A stretch of 64,000 nucleotides of DNA, from contig JAKACM010000006.1 of NCBI GenBank assembly GCA_021821465.1, positions 1-64,000 on the forward strand, written 5' to 3'. The notes below the pieces were generated by a model. It had not been told where the DNA came from, ran no database searches, and saw nothing but the letters and a program-made list of their open reading frames with translations. Source of the DNA: Bacillota bacterium. GTDB lineage: Bacteria; Bacillota; Sulfobacillia; Sulfobacillales; Sulfobacillaceae. A program made the translations under genes and the position numbers. Shown here piece by piece: positions 36,869 through 45,103 of this stretch. Every line of letters starts with the position of its first letter. Position 1 is the first letter of the stretch.

Positions 36869-38029
36869 ATGCGTGCAAAAAGCGTCTGGAAAAATGTCGA
36901 TATTCTCACGATCTTGATTATGCTGTTATTGTCGGTGCTGAGCCTATTCATTATCGGCAGTGCTACCAAACCTTTGCTGCCGCAAGGCTCTCAACTGTAT
37001 TTCGTCCACAGGCAAATCGCGTGGATTTTCTTGGGTTTGATTACCATAGGCATAGTGAGTTCGATTCCTTATGAAAAGTTTCGTGTTTTGAGCCCTTATC
37101 TGTATTGGGGTTCGGTGCTGTTGCTCGCTTTTGTTTTGGTAAAAGGACATACGGCATTAGGGGCCCAAAGATGGATTAACGTCGGGCCTTTTCAACTGCA
37201 GCCTTCGGAATTTGCGCAAGTGGCCGTAATCGTGACGTTGGCTACACACCTTAGCCGAAAAGAGCGCATTACCCGGTGGCGTGATTTCCTTTCCCCAGGC
37301 TTTCACGTATTGTTGCCGATGTTGTTGATCCTCAAGCAACCGGATTTGGGCACCACCTTAGTGTTTGTTGCCATTACCGCTGGTATGTTGTTTATGACGT
37401 CTTCGTGGTGGAAATGGGTCCTTATTTTTCCTGTGGGATTTCTTACGGTGGTATTGTGGGTCTATCTTCATTTTCAGTTTCACATACCCATCCCTATGCA
37501 TCAATATCAGTTAAATCGTTTATTGGTCTTTATCAACCCCCAGCGAGCGCCCTTAGGCGCCGGTTTTAATGAAATCCAGTCCCGAATTGCTGTGGGAAGC
37601 GGTGGACTTTTGGGGACCGGCATTTTTACAGCGCACTTTAATCAATTGAGCTTTTTGCCCGAATCGTATACAGATTTCATCTATGCTGTTGTCGGCGAGG
37701 AACTGGGATTTGTCGGATCGATTGCGTTGTTGGGGATCTATCTCTTGCTGTTGGCTCGAGTTCTTTATATTGCAAACCGGGCGAAGGATCGCTATGGCAT
37801 GTTGCTTGTCGTGGGAGTCGTTTCGATGTTCGCATTTCAGGTCATTGAAAGTGCGGGGATGGTTTCGGGTGTTATGCCGGTAGCCGGTATTCCTCTGCCG
37901 TTTATGACCTACGGCGGTTCGGCCTTTATTACCGATGCGGCGGCTATCGGAATTGTCATAAATGTGTATATGCGCCGCGGTGATCCATCCTATAAGCGGG
38001 TGGCTAGTGTAACCCAAGTCGTGCAGTGA
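36869..38029 (+). CDS. rodA: RodA/FtsW-family peptidoglycan glycosyltransferase
   Basis: SEDS proteins polymerise lipid II together with a class B penicillin-binding protein. The 386-residue protein has about ten transmembrane helices, GAQRWINVGPFQLQPSEFAQ (family signature), KQPDLGTTLVFV, and the C-terminal PVAGIPLPFMTYGGSAF signature. Its place in the mre-min cluster supports RodA (elongation) rather than FtsW. No mrdA/pbp2 gene is adjacent. Confidence 0.93.
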   Translation: MRAKSVWKNVDILTILIMLLLSVLSLFIIGSATKPLLPQGSQLYFVHRQIAWIFLGLITIGIVSSIPYEKFRVLSPYLYWGSVLLLAFVLVKGHTALGAQRWINVGPFQLQPSEFAQVAVIVTLATHLSRKERITRWRDFLSPGFHVLLPMLLILKQPDLGTTLVFVAITAGMLFMTSSWWKWVLIFPVGFLTVVLWVYLHFQFHIPIPMHQYQLNRLLVFINPQRAPLGAGFNEIQSRIAVGSGGLLGTGIFTAHFNQLSFLPESYTDFIYAVVGEELGFVGSIALLGIYLLLLARVLYIANRAKDRYGMLLVVGVVSMFAFQVIESAGMVSGVMPVAGIPLPFMTYGGSAFITDAAAIGIVINVYMRRGDPSYKRVASVTQVVQ

Positions 38030-38811
38030 GATTTCCCATCTCCTGGGAGTCCCTAGTTGTCGGCATGAACCGAATTCCGACCACATTAATGGTGATCGGG
38101 ATCCCCGGACCCGAAGTAGGTAAAAGGAGAGGAACGCACGGTCGTTGCCTCGCGGTTTTTCCTTTATGTTTAGGGAGTGATTGAGCGAGTCCTTGGCCTA
38201 GAGCCAGTGGTTGCGAGATTCTGAGCGGTTGTCACGGGACATAATGGCCTCGGAGGAAAGTCTTCGAAAAGATGCTCATAATGAGATTAGCAAGACGAGA
38301 GTATAGGCTTGATCATATCAAGGTTAGCATCAGCCAAGTGTAGGATTGCCACGGGGCTCTTGCACCGGCGGGCTCGCCAGAGCGTTGTCTATGAGGCGTT
38401 CTGTTTCCAGAACAAATTGAGAGATAAAGGCAAGTGTTACATTACATAATCATCATTTGGCGCCAAAGTATTGGGGATCATGTGTGCGTAATTTTTGCGA
38501 TACCGGAATGCAAAGGAGATCGGTATGACAGGCAATGGTATGGAAGGACTTTTGGTTCCCAGGGACTCGCCACCGGGAGATCAATGGAGCCATGAATCTA
38601 CCAGAGCTCGGTACCCGAGTCGCCCTAGCTGTTTGCGATACCGACGCCAGGATCTAATATTTTGTCCAGACACACATCTCTGGGGGAAAGTCACACCTGT
38701 CAGATTCCAAGACCCATGGGCATATCAGTTTCTTGGGCAGGAAGAAGTCGGTGCGCCGAAGTGCACATCCATTTCATAGCAATGCATTGAACCCAAATTG
38801 CATGAAAACTG
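38030..38811 (+). other. 780-base gap after rodA
   Basis: It contains only short ORFs without families; the longest is a plus-strand frame of about 94 codons at 38495-38779 with no good start. No RNA gene or terminator was recognised. It ends at the promoter of the structured leader described next. Confidence 0.4.
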
Positions 38812-38820
38812 TGCTATAAT
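38812..38820 (+). promoter_or_regulatory. Extended -10 promoter
   Basis: TGC precedes TATAAT (38815-38820). No good -35 is found at 17 bases. The expected start is about 38827, giving a leader of about 235 bases before the small gene at 39064. Confidence 0.6.
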
Positions 38821-38826
38821 CGGTAA

Positions 38827-39055
38827 CGCATCGCGGCATTGTGGTTGGTTGCGTTGTTTTTTGCTGTCCCGAGAATCACCGCAGCAAAGGACAGCAACAC
38901 AATAACAAGTTGTTGCCTCCCTTGCGGAGAAAGGCGCACAAAACAGTGAAAATCCCCCGGAGCGATCGGCGAGATCAGACGCAGAATTGTGAGCCAATGC
39001 CCATAGGCGCATAGGGAAAAAGTCGAGTCGACATTGCGGTTTTTGCCAAAGAGGG
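38827..39055 (+). ncRNA. Structured leader or small RNA of unknown class
   Basis: TTGCTGTCC (38861-38869) pairs with GGACAGCAA (38889-38897), extended by TTGT (38854-38857) with ACAA (38899-38902). TTTGCTG (38860-38866) can instead pair with CAGCAAA (38882-38888), so two hairpins exclude each other, as in attenuators and riboswitches. I do not recognise a known riboswitch consensus. It could be a leader regulating the 56-residue protein or a free-standing RNA. Confidence 0.4.
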
Positions 39056-39063
39056 TTTAAAAT

Positions 39064-39234
39064 ATGATAACTTGGATTATGGTATTGTTGGCTGTAGACG
39101 GAGCATTTCTTCTTGCCATATTTTCGCTCTTGGCTCGAATCGAACAACGCCTCACACGTTTGGAACGAAAAAAGGCACGGAGCCCGAAGCGCCGCGCCGA
39201 GAATAAGGAGTCTTCCAAATCTTTAAAGATGTGA
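39064..39234 (+). CDS. 56-residue membrane protein with basic tail
   Basis: ATG 39064, with GAGGG upstream, encodes 56 residues. MITWIMVLLAVDGAFLLAIF forms one transmembrane helix. It is followed by the amphipathic heptad-like stretch ARIEQRLTRLERKK and a Lys/Arg/Ser-rich tail, presumably cytoplasmic. The hydrophobic-then-coiled pattern is that of a real small protein. The function is unknown. Confidence 0.55.
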   Translation: MITWIMVLLAVDGAFLLAIFSLLARIEQRLTRLERKKARSPKRRAENKESSKSLKM

Positions 39235-39273
39235 TGGTCGTTGCTGGACGAGTCCGTATTAATCGCTAATCTC

Positions 39274-39537
39274 TCAATCTTCCTTGCAGGCTTTCTCCCA
39301 ATCCGCTTGCCGTCCGCCTAGGAAGCCTATAGCTGTGCCATATATAGGAGATACCCAGCCATATCCGGTCACCGAAGGAAACCCCAGGAGGACAATGGTA
39401 ACCAGCATTAATGAGTAGCGAACCCAACTTTTTTCCAGGTATCGGGGCATTTGCCACACTTGGAAGGCCCGCTTTTGTAAATATGTTCCTACGAATACGA
39501 AGGCTAATGCAATTGCCAAGGCTAACCATGGTGCCAT
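39274..39537 (-). CDS. Small membrane protein
   Basis: An 87-residue protein on the minus strand with three hydrophobic segments: about 2-19 (PWLALAIALAFVFVGTYL), 43-58 (LMLVTIVLLGFPSVTG) and 62-74. The C-terminus ADWEKACKED is acidic. The start ATG 39537 has AGGGAAG 6 bases upstream. It is convergent with the preceding 56-residue gene. No family was recognised. Confidence 0.6.
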   Translation of the reverse strand: MAPWLALAIALAFVFVGTYLQKRAFQVWQMPRYLEKSWVRYSLMLVTIVLLGFPSVTGYGWVSPIYGTAIGFLGGRQADWEKACKED

Positions 39538-39930
39538 ACATATCTTCCCTTTCTATTTCCGATCATACCATCTGCATCATTCGGTGATCAATCTGATTCT
39601 CCGGTTCATTGTCTGCTCACGCCCGATTGACACGTGCCGCTCGTAAGTACCCGAGTTTTTGTCTCATCTCGGCGACCATATGGTCCTATGAATTCCATAT
39701 TCGGAGCCAAATTCACCCAAACGAGTCCAAGTTCTGAGACCGGATCCCCTTTCAGGAGAGCAAAAGAGGCCAGAACAAGCGAGTGTGAGTTGTCCCATGC
39801 TATTAACATGATAAGGGACGACTCAGAAATTTCGCGCGACGCCGTGACGGGTATGGGATCGGTGCATGCATGAATGTGTGAAGAAGGCATAAGTATGTAT
39901 GTATGGATCAGACGGACAAGGGGTGACGCA

Positions 39931-40497
39931 ATGCACAAAGTCTCGTTATCGGTACAAAGGACCCTTGGCCCTCGACCGAAAAGGTGGCGGTGGTGGGTCG
40001 TGTTAGGCTGTTTGAGCATAGTTTATATTATCGGTCATTTACCCTTTCATGTCTCCAATGGCTTACAACAGGAGCAGTCTCCAGCCAAAACATCAGCTCA
40101 TAACTCTATATCGAACCCCGCAAGTCAATCTCCTTGGACGAAGCCGTTGAGAGTCAAAGGGACAATTATTCAATTTTTTGGGTGGCATCGAGAACATGGA
40201 TCCATGGTCTTTTCATCCGGCATCCAGATTCATGTTCCGAAACCGGCGAATGTCTTTGCTCCTGTGCGGGGTCAGGTGTCTTCGCTTACCCGGCACGGGT
40301 TTATTCTGAATTTATCGGATACCCAGGTAGAATTCGAGGGATTGTCAAGAATTTTCGTGCACCGTAATCAGAAGCTGACCCTTAATCAAATAGTGGGCCA
40401 AACATCGAACGATTTGACGATTGTGGTCAGACGCGGCAGTTTTCCCGTCAATCCCTTAGCCGTGCAGTACTTCGGTCGTCGTTGGTTACACCTTTAA
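39931..40497 (+). CDS. spoIVFA: SpoIVFA-like membrane protein with LytM/M23-type domain
   Basis: In Bacillus, SpoIVFA holds the pro-sigma-K protease SpoIVFB inactive in the forespore outer membrane. This 188-residue protein has a basic N-terminus, one transmembrane helix (about 28-46, WWVVLGCLSIVYIIGHL), a Ser/Pro-rich linker and a C-terminal beta-rich domain resembling M23 peptidase folds (VFAPVRGQVSSLTRHGFILNL). ATG 39931 is preferred, with AAGGGGTGA 9 bases upstream. The assignment rests mainly on its position directly before the SpoIVFB-like gene. Confidence 0.75.
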   Translation: MHKVSLSVQRTLGPRPKRWRWWVVLGCLSIVYIIGHLPFHVSNGLQQEQSPAKTSAHNSISNPASQSPWTKPLRVKGTIIQFFGWHREHGSMVFSSGIQIHVPKPANVFAPVRGQVSSLTRHGFILNLSDTQVEFEGLSRIFVHRNQKLTLNQIVGQTSNDLTIVVRRGSFPVNPLAVQYFGRRWLHL

Positions 40498-40519
40498 GGG
40501 CGGGGAGGGCTGTTAGCGC

Positions 40520-41386
40520 ATGCTCCTTTTCCGCAGAATATCCATTAATCCCTTATTTGGGGTACTTCTCGTGATTTATGTCCTTGGGGGACAAGGACTC
40601 AAAATTCTTTTGGATTTTTTTGTGGTAACGCTTCATGAATTAACTCATGCTGCAATAGCAGAGAGCTATGGCACGAGTGTGGAACGCATTGAAATTTGGC
40701 CGTTTGGCGGTGTGGCGCGGATATCCGGGATAAATCATGAAGAGCCGTATGTCGAGGCGATGATTGCGGTAGCAGGACCCTTGCAAAATTTCATATTGGC
40801 ATCGGTCGCATGGTTGAGTGTGCCCTGGCTTCCCATAAGTACCTATTGGATTCATAGATTTGTGTGGGATAATTTGGCCATTGGCCTTCTGAATCTGGCC
40901 CCGGTGGCACCTTTGGACGGTGGGCGGTTGGCAGGACTATTTTTGGCACGACGCATGGGATACGAACAAGCGCACAAATGGGTGACCCAAGGCGGATTGT
41001 GGTTTGCTCGGGTACTGTTTGTCGTGACAATTATTTCATTCTTAACGACAAGACCTCTCTTGAGTCTGGCAATTTTTTCGGTGTTTCTTTACTGGGGGGC
41101 TCTCAATACCTATGACTCTTCTCCCTATCTTATCGTGCGAGATTTACACTTAAGATCTCTGTGGTTTCACAAGAAACCGGTATGGGCGCTCGACGACTTT
41201 GCGGTGCACGGTGACACGGCACTCAGGGAAGTTTTGCGAGTTATGAGACCCATGAAATATCACCGGGTTGTCGTTCTCTCGGCGGAGATGAAAAAAATGG
41301 GCATTATATATGAAGAGGATTTGTTACAGGCGTTAAAAGACTATGGGCCGGGGATCAGTCTGAGGGAATTGTTGTATCGTCGTTGA
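40520..41386 (+). CDS. spoIVFB: SpoIVFB-like M50 intramembrane metalloprotease
   Basis: Site-2-protease family. The 288-residue protein has the zinc motif HELTHAAIAESYG (HExxH, about residue 38), the conserved IWPFGGVARI, and the second metal-ligand region NLAPVAPLDGGRLAG, all within multiple transmembrane helices. The C-terminal part (about 210-285) looks like a CBS-type domain, as in SpoIVFB. In sporulating bacilli this enzyme cleaves pro-sigma-K in the mother cell. It follows the SpoIVFA-like gene by 22 bases. Confidence 0.88.
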   Translation: MLLFRRISINPLFGVLLVIYVLGGQGLKILLDFFVVTLHELTHAAIAESYGTSVERIEIWPFGGVARISGINHEEPYVEAMIAVAGPLQNFILASVAWLSVPWLPISTYWIHRFVWDNLAIGLLNLAPVAPLDGGRLAGLFLARRMGYEQAHKWVTQGGLWFARVLFVVTIISFLTTRPLLSLAIFSVFLYWGALNTYDSSPYLIVRDLHLRSLWFHKKPVWALDDFAVHGDTALREVLRVMRPMKYHRVVVLSAEMKKMGIIYEEDLLQALKDYGPGISLRELLYRR

Positions 41387-41489
41387 TCCGTTACCAGGTC
41401 ATGGTATGATAGATATAAGGCATATGGTGATCTGTAAGCGAATGCCTAAGATTTTTATTTTTTTTGTTACTGTGGAAAGGGGTCCATGC

Positions 41490-43436
41490 ATGACACGGCG
41501 CAAACGTCGCCGTTGGGGGATTCTTCCTGCGGAGTCAGTAGATTCGGCGGGATCGGCTAACAGGGATGTCGGCGTCGAATCCCCAGGGGCCGCCGCATCG
41601 TTGATTCAGGATGATAGCGCTCCTCTGGCGCCGGAACCAAAGGTTTTTAAAGAATTGTTGGTAAATTATGAGCCTCATGAAAGTCGTTTAGCCATTTTGG
41701 AAGCCGGACAATTGGTTGAATTTTATATCGAACATGATGACGAGGATCAGTCGGCGGGAAATATTTACAAAGGCAAAGTGGAAAATGTGTTGCCGGGTAT
41801 GCGTGCGGCATTCGTTAATCTTGGATTGGAAAAGAATGGATTCCTTTATGTTGACGATGCGCACGCCGAAGAGAGGGATCACAAAAGAGCTCGCCCCATT
41901 CAAGATGTGCTGAAAACAGGACAGGACATTGTGGTTCAAATTGTCAAAGAGGCGATTGGCAATAAGGGAGCCAGAGTTACAACCAATATCAGTTTGCCCG
42001 GGAGGTATTTGGTCCTCACACCCTATTCGGAGACCATCGGCGTTTCACGGCGAATTGAGTCGGAACGGGAACGGGAACGGCTCAGGTCGATTGCCGAAAG
42101 GATTCGTCCTAAAGGAATGGGGTTAATTGTCCGAACGGTGGCGGATGGGTCATCCCAAAAGGCACTTCTTCGCGACTTGATCTATCTGAGGCGTATGTGG
42201 ACAAGAATTAAGCACAAAGCCCGCGTAATGCGTTCACCCGCTTTGTTGCACCGAGAAGCCAGCCTTATAGCCCGGACTATTCGTGATCACCTGGACGAGT
42301 CCGTAGACCGGTTTGTCATTGACGACGAACACGCCTATCATCGTGCCAAAGAAATTGCCGACACTATTTCTCCAAGTCTTAAGAACCGCATTGAATGGGA
42401 TAACGGGGTGATTCCCCTCTTTGAATTGCGCGGTATTGAACAGGAACTGGATCGTGCGGTTAAGCGGCGGGTATGGTTAAAATGCGGCGGTTATTTGGTT
42501 ATTGACGAAACGGAAGCTTTGAGTGTTATCGATGTGAATACAGGGAAGAATGTGGGATCCACCGATTTGTCCGATACAGTCTTGAGCACCAATAAAGAGG
42601 CGGCAATCGAAATTGCTCGTCAACTGCGATTAAGGGATATCAGTGGAATCATCATTGTCGATTTCATCGATATGGAGAATGAAGCAGACCAAGCCGAGGT
42701 GCTAAAAACATTACAAAAAGCGTTGCGTCACGACCGTACCCGCGTCACGGTTTTGGGCTTGACCCAACTGGGACTTTTGGAGATGACCAGAAAGAAAGTG
42801 CGGGAATCTCTTTTAAATCAATTAACCCGTGTGTGTCCCCAGTGTGACGGCCGTGGTCACGTGCTGTCGGATGAAGTCATTGCTCGCCGTCTTCGTCAAC
42901 GGATTATAGAACGTCTGAAAGAATCAGGAGCGGAGGCTTTGCTGGTTGAAGCCAATCCAGCCATAGCCAGCCATTTGATTGGGCCCGGGGGGACAAATCT
43001 GAAAGAATTGGAGCATCTGACGGGGCGGGCCGTTTATGTGCGCGGCAACGACGAGTGTGCCATGGAAGATATACGTTTTATTCAAGTAGGTACTCGCGAA
43101 GAAGTGGAACGTTTAGGCATACCCGTCGTTGAAGGGCAAATATTGGAAGTTCTGGTGCAAGAGCGCCACGCCAGCAATGCCAAGGACGGCATTGCACGTC
43201 TTGAGGGCTATGTTTTAGACATTGAGGCTGGTGGCGATAGAGTCGGGGATAATGTGCGTGTTGAAGTGGTGCGAGCCCTGCGCACATTTGCCACGGCGCG
43301 CATTATTCCGGCTAGAGACGCGGAAAGGGATCAGGACTTAGCTCAAACCTTGAGCTTCGATTCCTTGCCCTTGACGAACGAAAAGAGTTATTCACATATG
43401 TTGCCCCCGGCCGGGTCTTCTGGTCCTGAGGTTTGA
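41490..43436 (+). CDS. rng: Ribonuclease G/E family endoribonuclease
   Basis: An endoribonuclease for rRNA and mRNA processing. The 648-residue protein has an N-terminal S1 domain (EDQSAGNIYKGKVENVLPGM), the RNase H-like and DNase I-like catalytic part with SVIDVNTGKNVG (metal-binding Asp) and IVDFIDMENE, and the zinc-link CPQCDGRG. The C-terminus carries about 150 residues beyond the core. ATG 41490 follows AAAGGGG; the frame is open further upstream. Its place between the spoIVF genes and rplU is common in Clostridia-like genomes. Confidence 0.94.
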   Translation: MTRRKRRRWGILPAESVDSAGSANRDVGVESPGAAASLIQDDSAPLAPEPKVFKELLVNYEPHESRLAILEAGQLVEFYIEHDDEDQSAGNIYKGKVENVLPGMRAAFVNLGLEKNGFLYVDDAHAEERDHKRARPIQDVLKTGQDIVVQIVKEAIGNKGARVTTNISLPGRYLVLTPYSETIGVSRRIESERERERLRSIAERIRPKGMGLIVRTVADGSSQKALLRDLIYLRRMWTRIKHKARVMRSPALLHREASLIARTIRDHLDESVDRFVIDDEHAYHRAKEIADTISPSLKNRIEWDNGVIPLFELRGIEQELDRAVKRRVWLKCGGYLVIDETEALSVIDVNTGKNVGSTDLSDTVLSTNKEAAIEIARQLRLRDISGIIIVDFIDMENEADQAEVLKTLQKALRHDRTRVTVLGLTQLGLLEMTRKKVRESLLNQLTRVCPQCDGRGHVLSDEVIARRLRQRIIERLKESGAEALLVEANPAIASHLIGPGGTNLKELEHLTGRAVYVRGNDECAMEDIRFIQVGTREEVERLGIPVVEGQILEVLVQERHASNAKDGIARLEGYVLDIEAGGDRVGDNVRVEVVRALRTFATARIIPARDAERDQDLAQTLSFDSLPLTNEKSYSHMLPPAGSSGPEV

Positions 43437-43439
43437 TCG

Positions 43440-43508
43440 ATACTGACTTTTGTGGTAACATCAATAGGATTGCTGCCACGGTGCAGTGGTGGAATAGGGG
43501 GATTTAGA
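43440..43508 (+). promoter_or_regulatory. rplU leader with small hairpin (possible L21 leader)
   Basis: CCAC-GGTGCA-GTGG (43477-43490 region) forms a small stem just before the ribosome-binding site AGGGGG. Many Firmicutes have a structured autoregulatory leader before rplU; this is compatible with it, but the consensus was not checked. Confidence 0.35.
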
Positions 43509-43829
43509 GTGTACGCGGTAATTGAAACAGGGGGTAAACAATACCGGGTGATTCCGGGACAAGAACTTTTGATAGAAAAGTTACCCCTGGATGAAGGCAG
43601 TGAATATACGTTTGATCGTTTGCTGCTGGTGGTCGATGATAATGGGCAACCTGTGGTCGGGTCACCCTATGTATCGGGGGCAACCGCCACCGGAAGGATT
43701 GTCCGTCAGGAACGGGCTAAGAAAATTCAGGTATTCAAATATAAACCTAAAAGCAATTATCGCCGCCATCAAGGACACAGGCAATACCTGACACGAGTGC
43801 GCATTGAACGTATTGAGTCTGCGGTTTAA
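43509..43829 (+). CDS. rplU: 50S ribosomal protein L21
   Basis: The 106-residue protein begins MYAVIETGGKQYRVIPGQEL and ends in the conserved KSNYRRHQGHRQYLTRVRIE. L21 binds 23S rRNA in the large subunit. GTG 43509 gives the standard N-terminus; earlier in-frame codons would extend it without homology. It is followed by prp and rpmA, the classic L21-Prp-L27 unit. Confidence 0.97.
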   Translation: MYAVIETGGKQYRVIPGQELLIEKLPLDEGSEYTFDRLLLVVDDNGQPVVGSPYVSGATATGRIVRQERAKKIQVFKYKPKSNYRRHQGHRQYLTRVRIERIESAV

Positions 43830-43840
43830 AGAACGAGACC

Positions 43841-44185
43841 GTGATTAGGGCTCGTATCACCCGCAATCATAGAGGCGAAGTTCAAGACATTACTGTGACA
43901 GGACATGCCGGGAAGGGTCCTTACGGTTATGATATTGTCTGTGCGGCAGTGTCGGCCTTGGCCGAAACCCTAGTCTTAGGATTGACGCATGTGGCTCCCG
44001 TGGCTATGGACCATCATTTGGACGAGGGAAATCTGACAATCAGGTTGCAGGAATGTCCATCGGAACGAACACAAGCTGTGCTTGAGACATTTTGTTTAGG
44101 TTTACAGGATCTAGCCCATAGTGAGCCCAGATTTGTCAAATATGGCGAGTCGATAACGGATCGCCCAGGAGATGGGAGGGGATAG
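43841..44185 (+). CDS. prp: Ribosomal-processing cysteine protease Prp
   Basis: Prp removes the N-terminal extension of ribosomal protein L27 in Firmicutes and relatives. The 114-residue protein has the catalytic histidine in [13 protein letters not shown] and the cysteine in [21 protein letters not shown] 43841 starts the gene 11 bases after rplU. Its predicted substrate is the neighbouring rpmA product, which has a matching cleavage site. Confidence 0.94.
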   Translation: MIRARITRNHRGEVQDITVTGHAGKGPYGYDIVCAAVSALAETLVLGLTHVAPVAMDHHLDEGNLTIRLQECPSERTQAVLETFCLGLQDLAHSEPRFVKYGESITDRPGDGRG

Positions 44186-44186
44186 A

Positions 44187-44465
44187 ATGCGCTTACAGCT
44201 TTTTGCCCATAAAAAAGGGGGCGGCAGTTCGCGTAACGGGCGTGACTCCAAGCCCAAAATGTTAGGTGTCAAGAGCCACCAAGGCCAGTTGGTAACCGCT
44301 GGGAGCATTATTGTGCGCCAGCGCGGCTCAAAGTTTCATCCGGGTGACAATGTCGGAATGGGGCGGGATTTCACGCTATATGCAAAAGTTAGCGGCACTG
44401 TAGCATTTGTGCAAAAAGGGCATGACCGGCGCGAGGTCCGTATCTTGCCTGTTAATGAAGGGTAA
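44187..44465 (+). CDS. rpmA: 50S ribosomal protein L27 with cleavable N-terminus
   Basis: The 92-residue protein starts [20 protein letters not shown]. The MRLQLF part is the Firmicute-type extension that Prp removes between Phe and Ala so that mature L27 reaches the peptidyl-transferase centre. The body is conserved ([20 protein letters not shown]). ATG 44187 follows GGGAGGGG and lies one base after the prp stop. Confidence 0.97.
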   Translation: MRLQLFAHKKGGGSSRNGRDSKPKMLGVKSHQGQLVTAGSIIVRQRGSKFHPGDNVGMGRDFTLYAKVSGTVAFVQKGHDRREVRILPVNEG

Positions 44466-45099
44466 AGGCAATATTAAACGACGGAGTGTTGCGTACGACT
44501 TAGTTGTGCGTATTGTAATCCTCATGGCGCTAGGAGCGGGGGCGTTTGCCAGTCCCCCCTCTTGGCGTATTCTTTTTCTAATGCTGTTCGGCATATATAT
44601 CATGCTGTGGGTGAGGCTGTCCTCTCAAGCTCAGTCGGTGGAAATTGTTAGACGATACCGACACCGCTATGCCAATCATCTCCAAGTCGTTTTAGGATGG
44701 TTGCAACTTCAGCAGAGCGAGCGGGCCGAGCAATATGTGACAGAACATGCACTCAGCAGTCTACACCCTGGAATTTTCCGAGGAGTGCCCTTGCGATGGA
44801 CGTACCAGATGATTGCTCTGGACGCGTATGCGGAATCCTTGGGTCATATGATTTTCTGGGTCAATCCCGAACAAATTTCGGGAAGCTATACAATGTTATG
44901 GAAAATGCGCTCGGTATTGCGAACCTTGATACCTCAAGCCTCCGGTAATATTACGGTTCGTTTCGAATCTCGACGTTTTGTGGTAGAAGTGGGTGATGAA
45001 GGGATGGATCGTTTTCCCCAAAAACATATTAAGGGGGTAAGATGGGTGCATCGCAACGGCAAATTCACTGCCTTATGGGGAAGCGTGAAAGGGGAATAA
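44455..45099 (+). CDS. Spo0B-like sporulation phosphotransferase, membrane-anchored
   Basis: A 214-residue protein overlapping the rpmA end by 11 bases. Two hydrophobic helices (about 13-30 and 35-52) precede [19 protein letters not shown], which matches the phosphorylatable-His helix of Spo0B (RHDWMNKLQ in Bacillus). The following helix [12 protein letters not shown] completes a helical hairpin, and a degenerate ATPase-like C-terminal part follows. Bacillus Spo0B has no membrane helices. The position between rpmA and obg is the same as spo0B in Bacillus, so function in the phosphorelay is a fair inference. Confidence 0.75.
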   Translation: MKGKGNIKRRSVAYDLVVRIVILMALGAGAFASPPSWRILFLMLFGIYIMLWVRLSSQAQSVEIVRRYRHRYANHLQVVLGWLQLQQSERAEQYVTEHALSSLHPGIFRGVPLRWTYQMIALDAYAESLGHMIFWVNPEQISGSYTMLWKMRSVLRTLIPQASGNITVRFESRRFVVEVGDEGMDRFPQKHIKGVRWVHRNGKFTALWGSVKGE

Positions 45100-45103
45100 C
45101 GAC

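Noticed and set aside
38495-38779. 94-codon ORF in the rodA downstream gap
   Set aside because: No ribosome-binding site, uneven composition and no family; judged chance.
39634-39873. 79-codon ORF before the spoIVFA-like gene
   Set aside because: No ribosome-binding site and no family; lies in a normal intergenic stretch.
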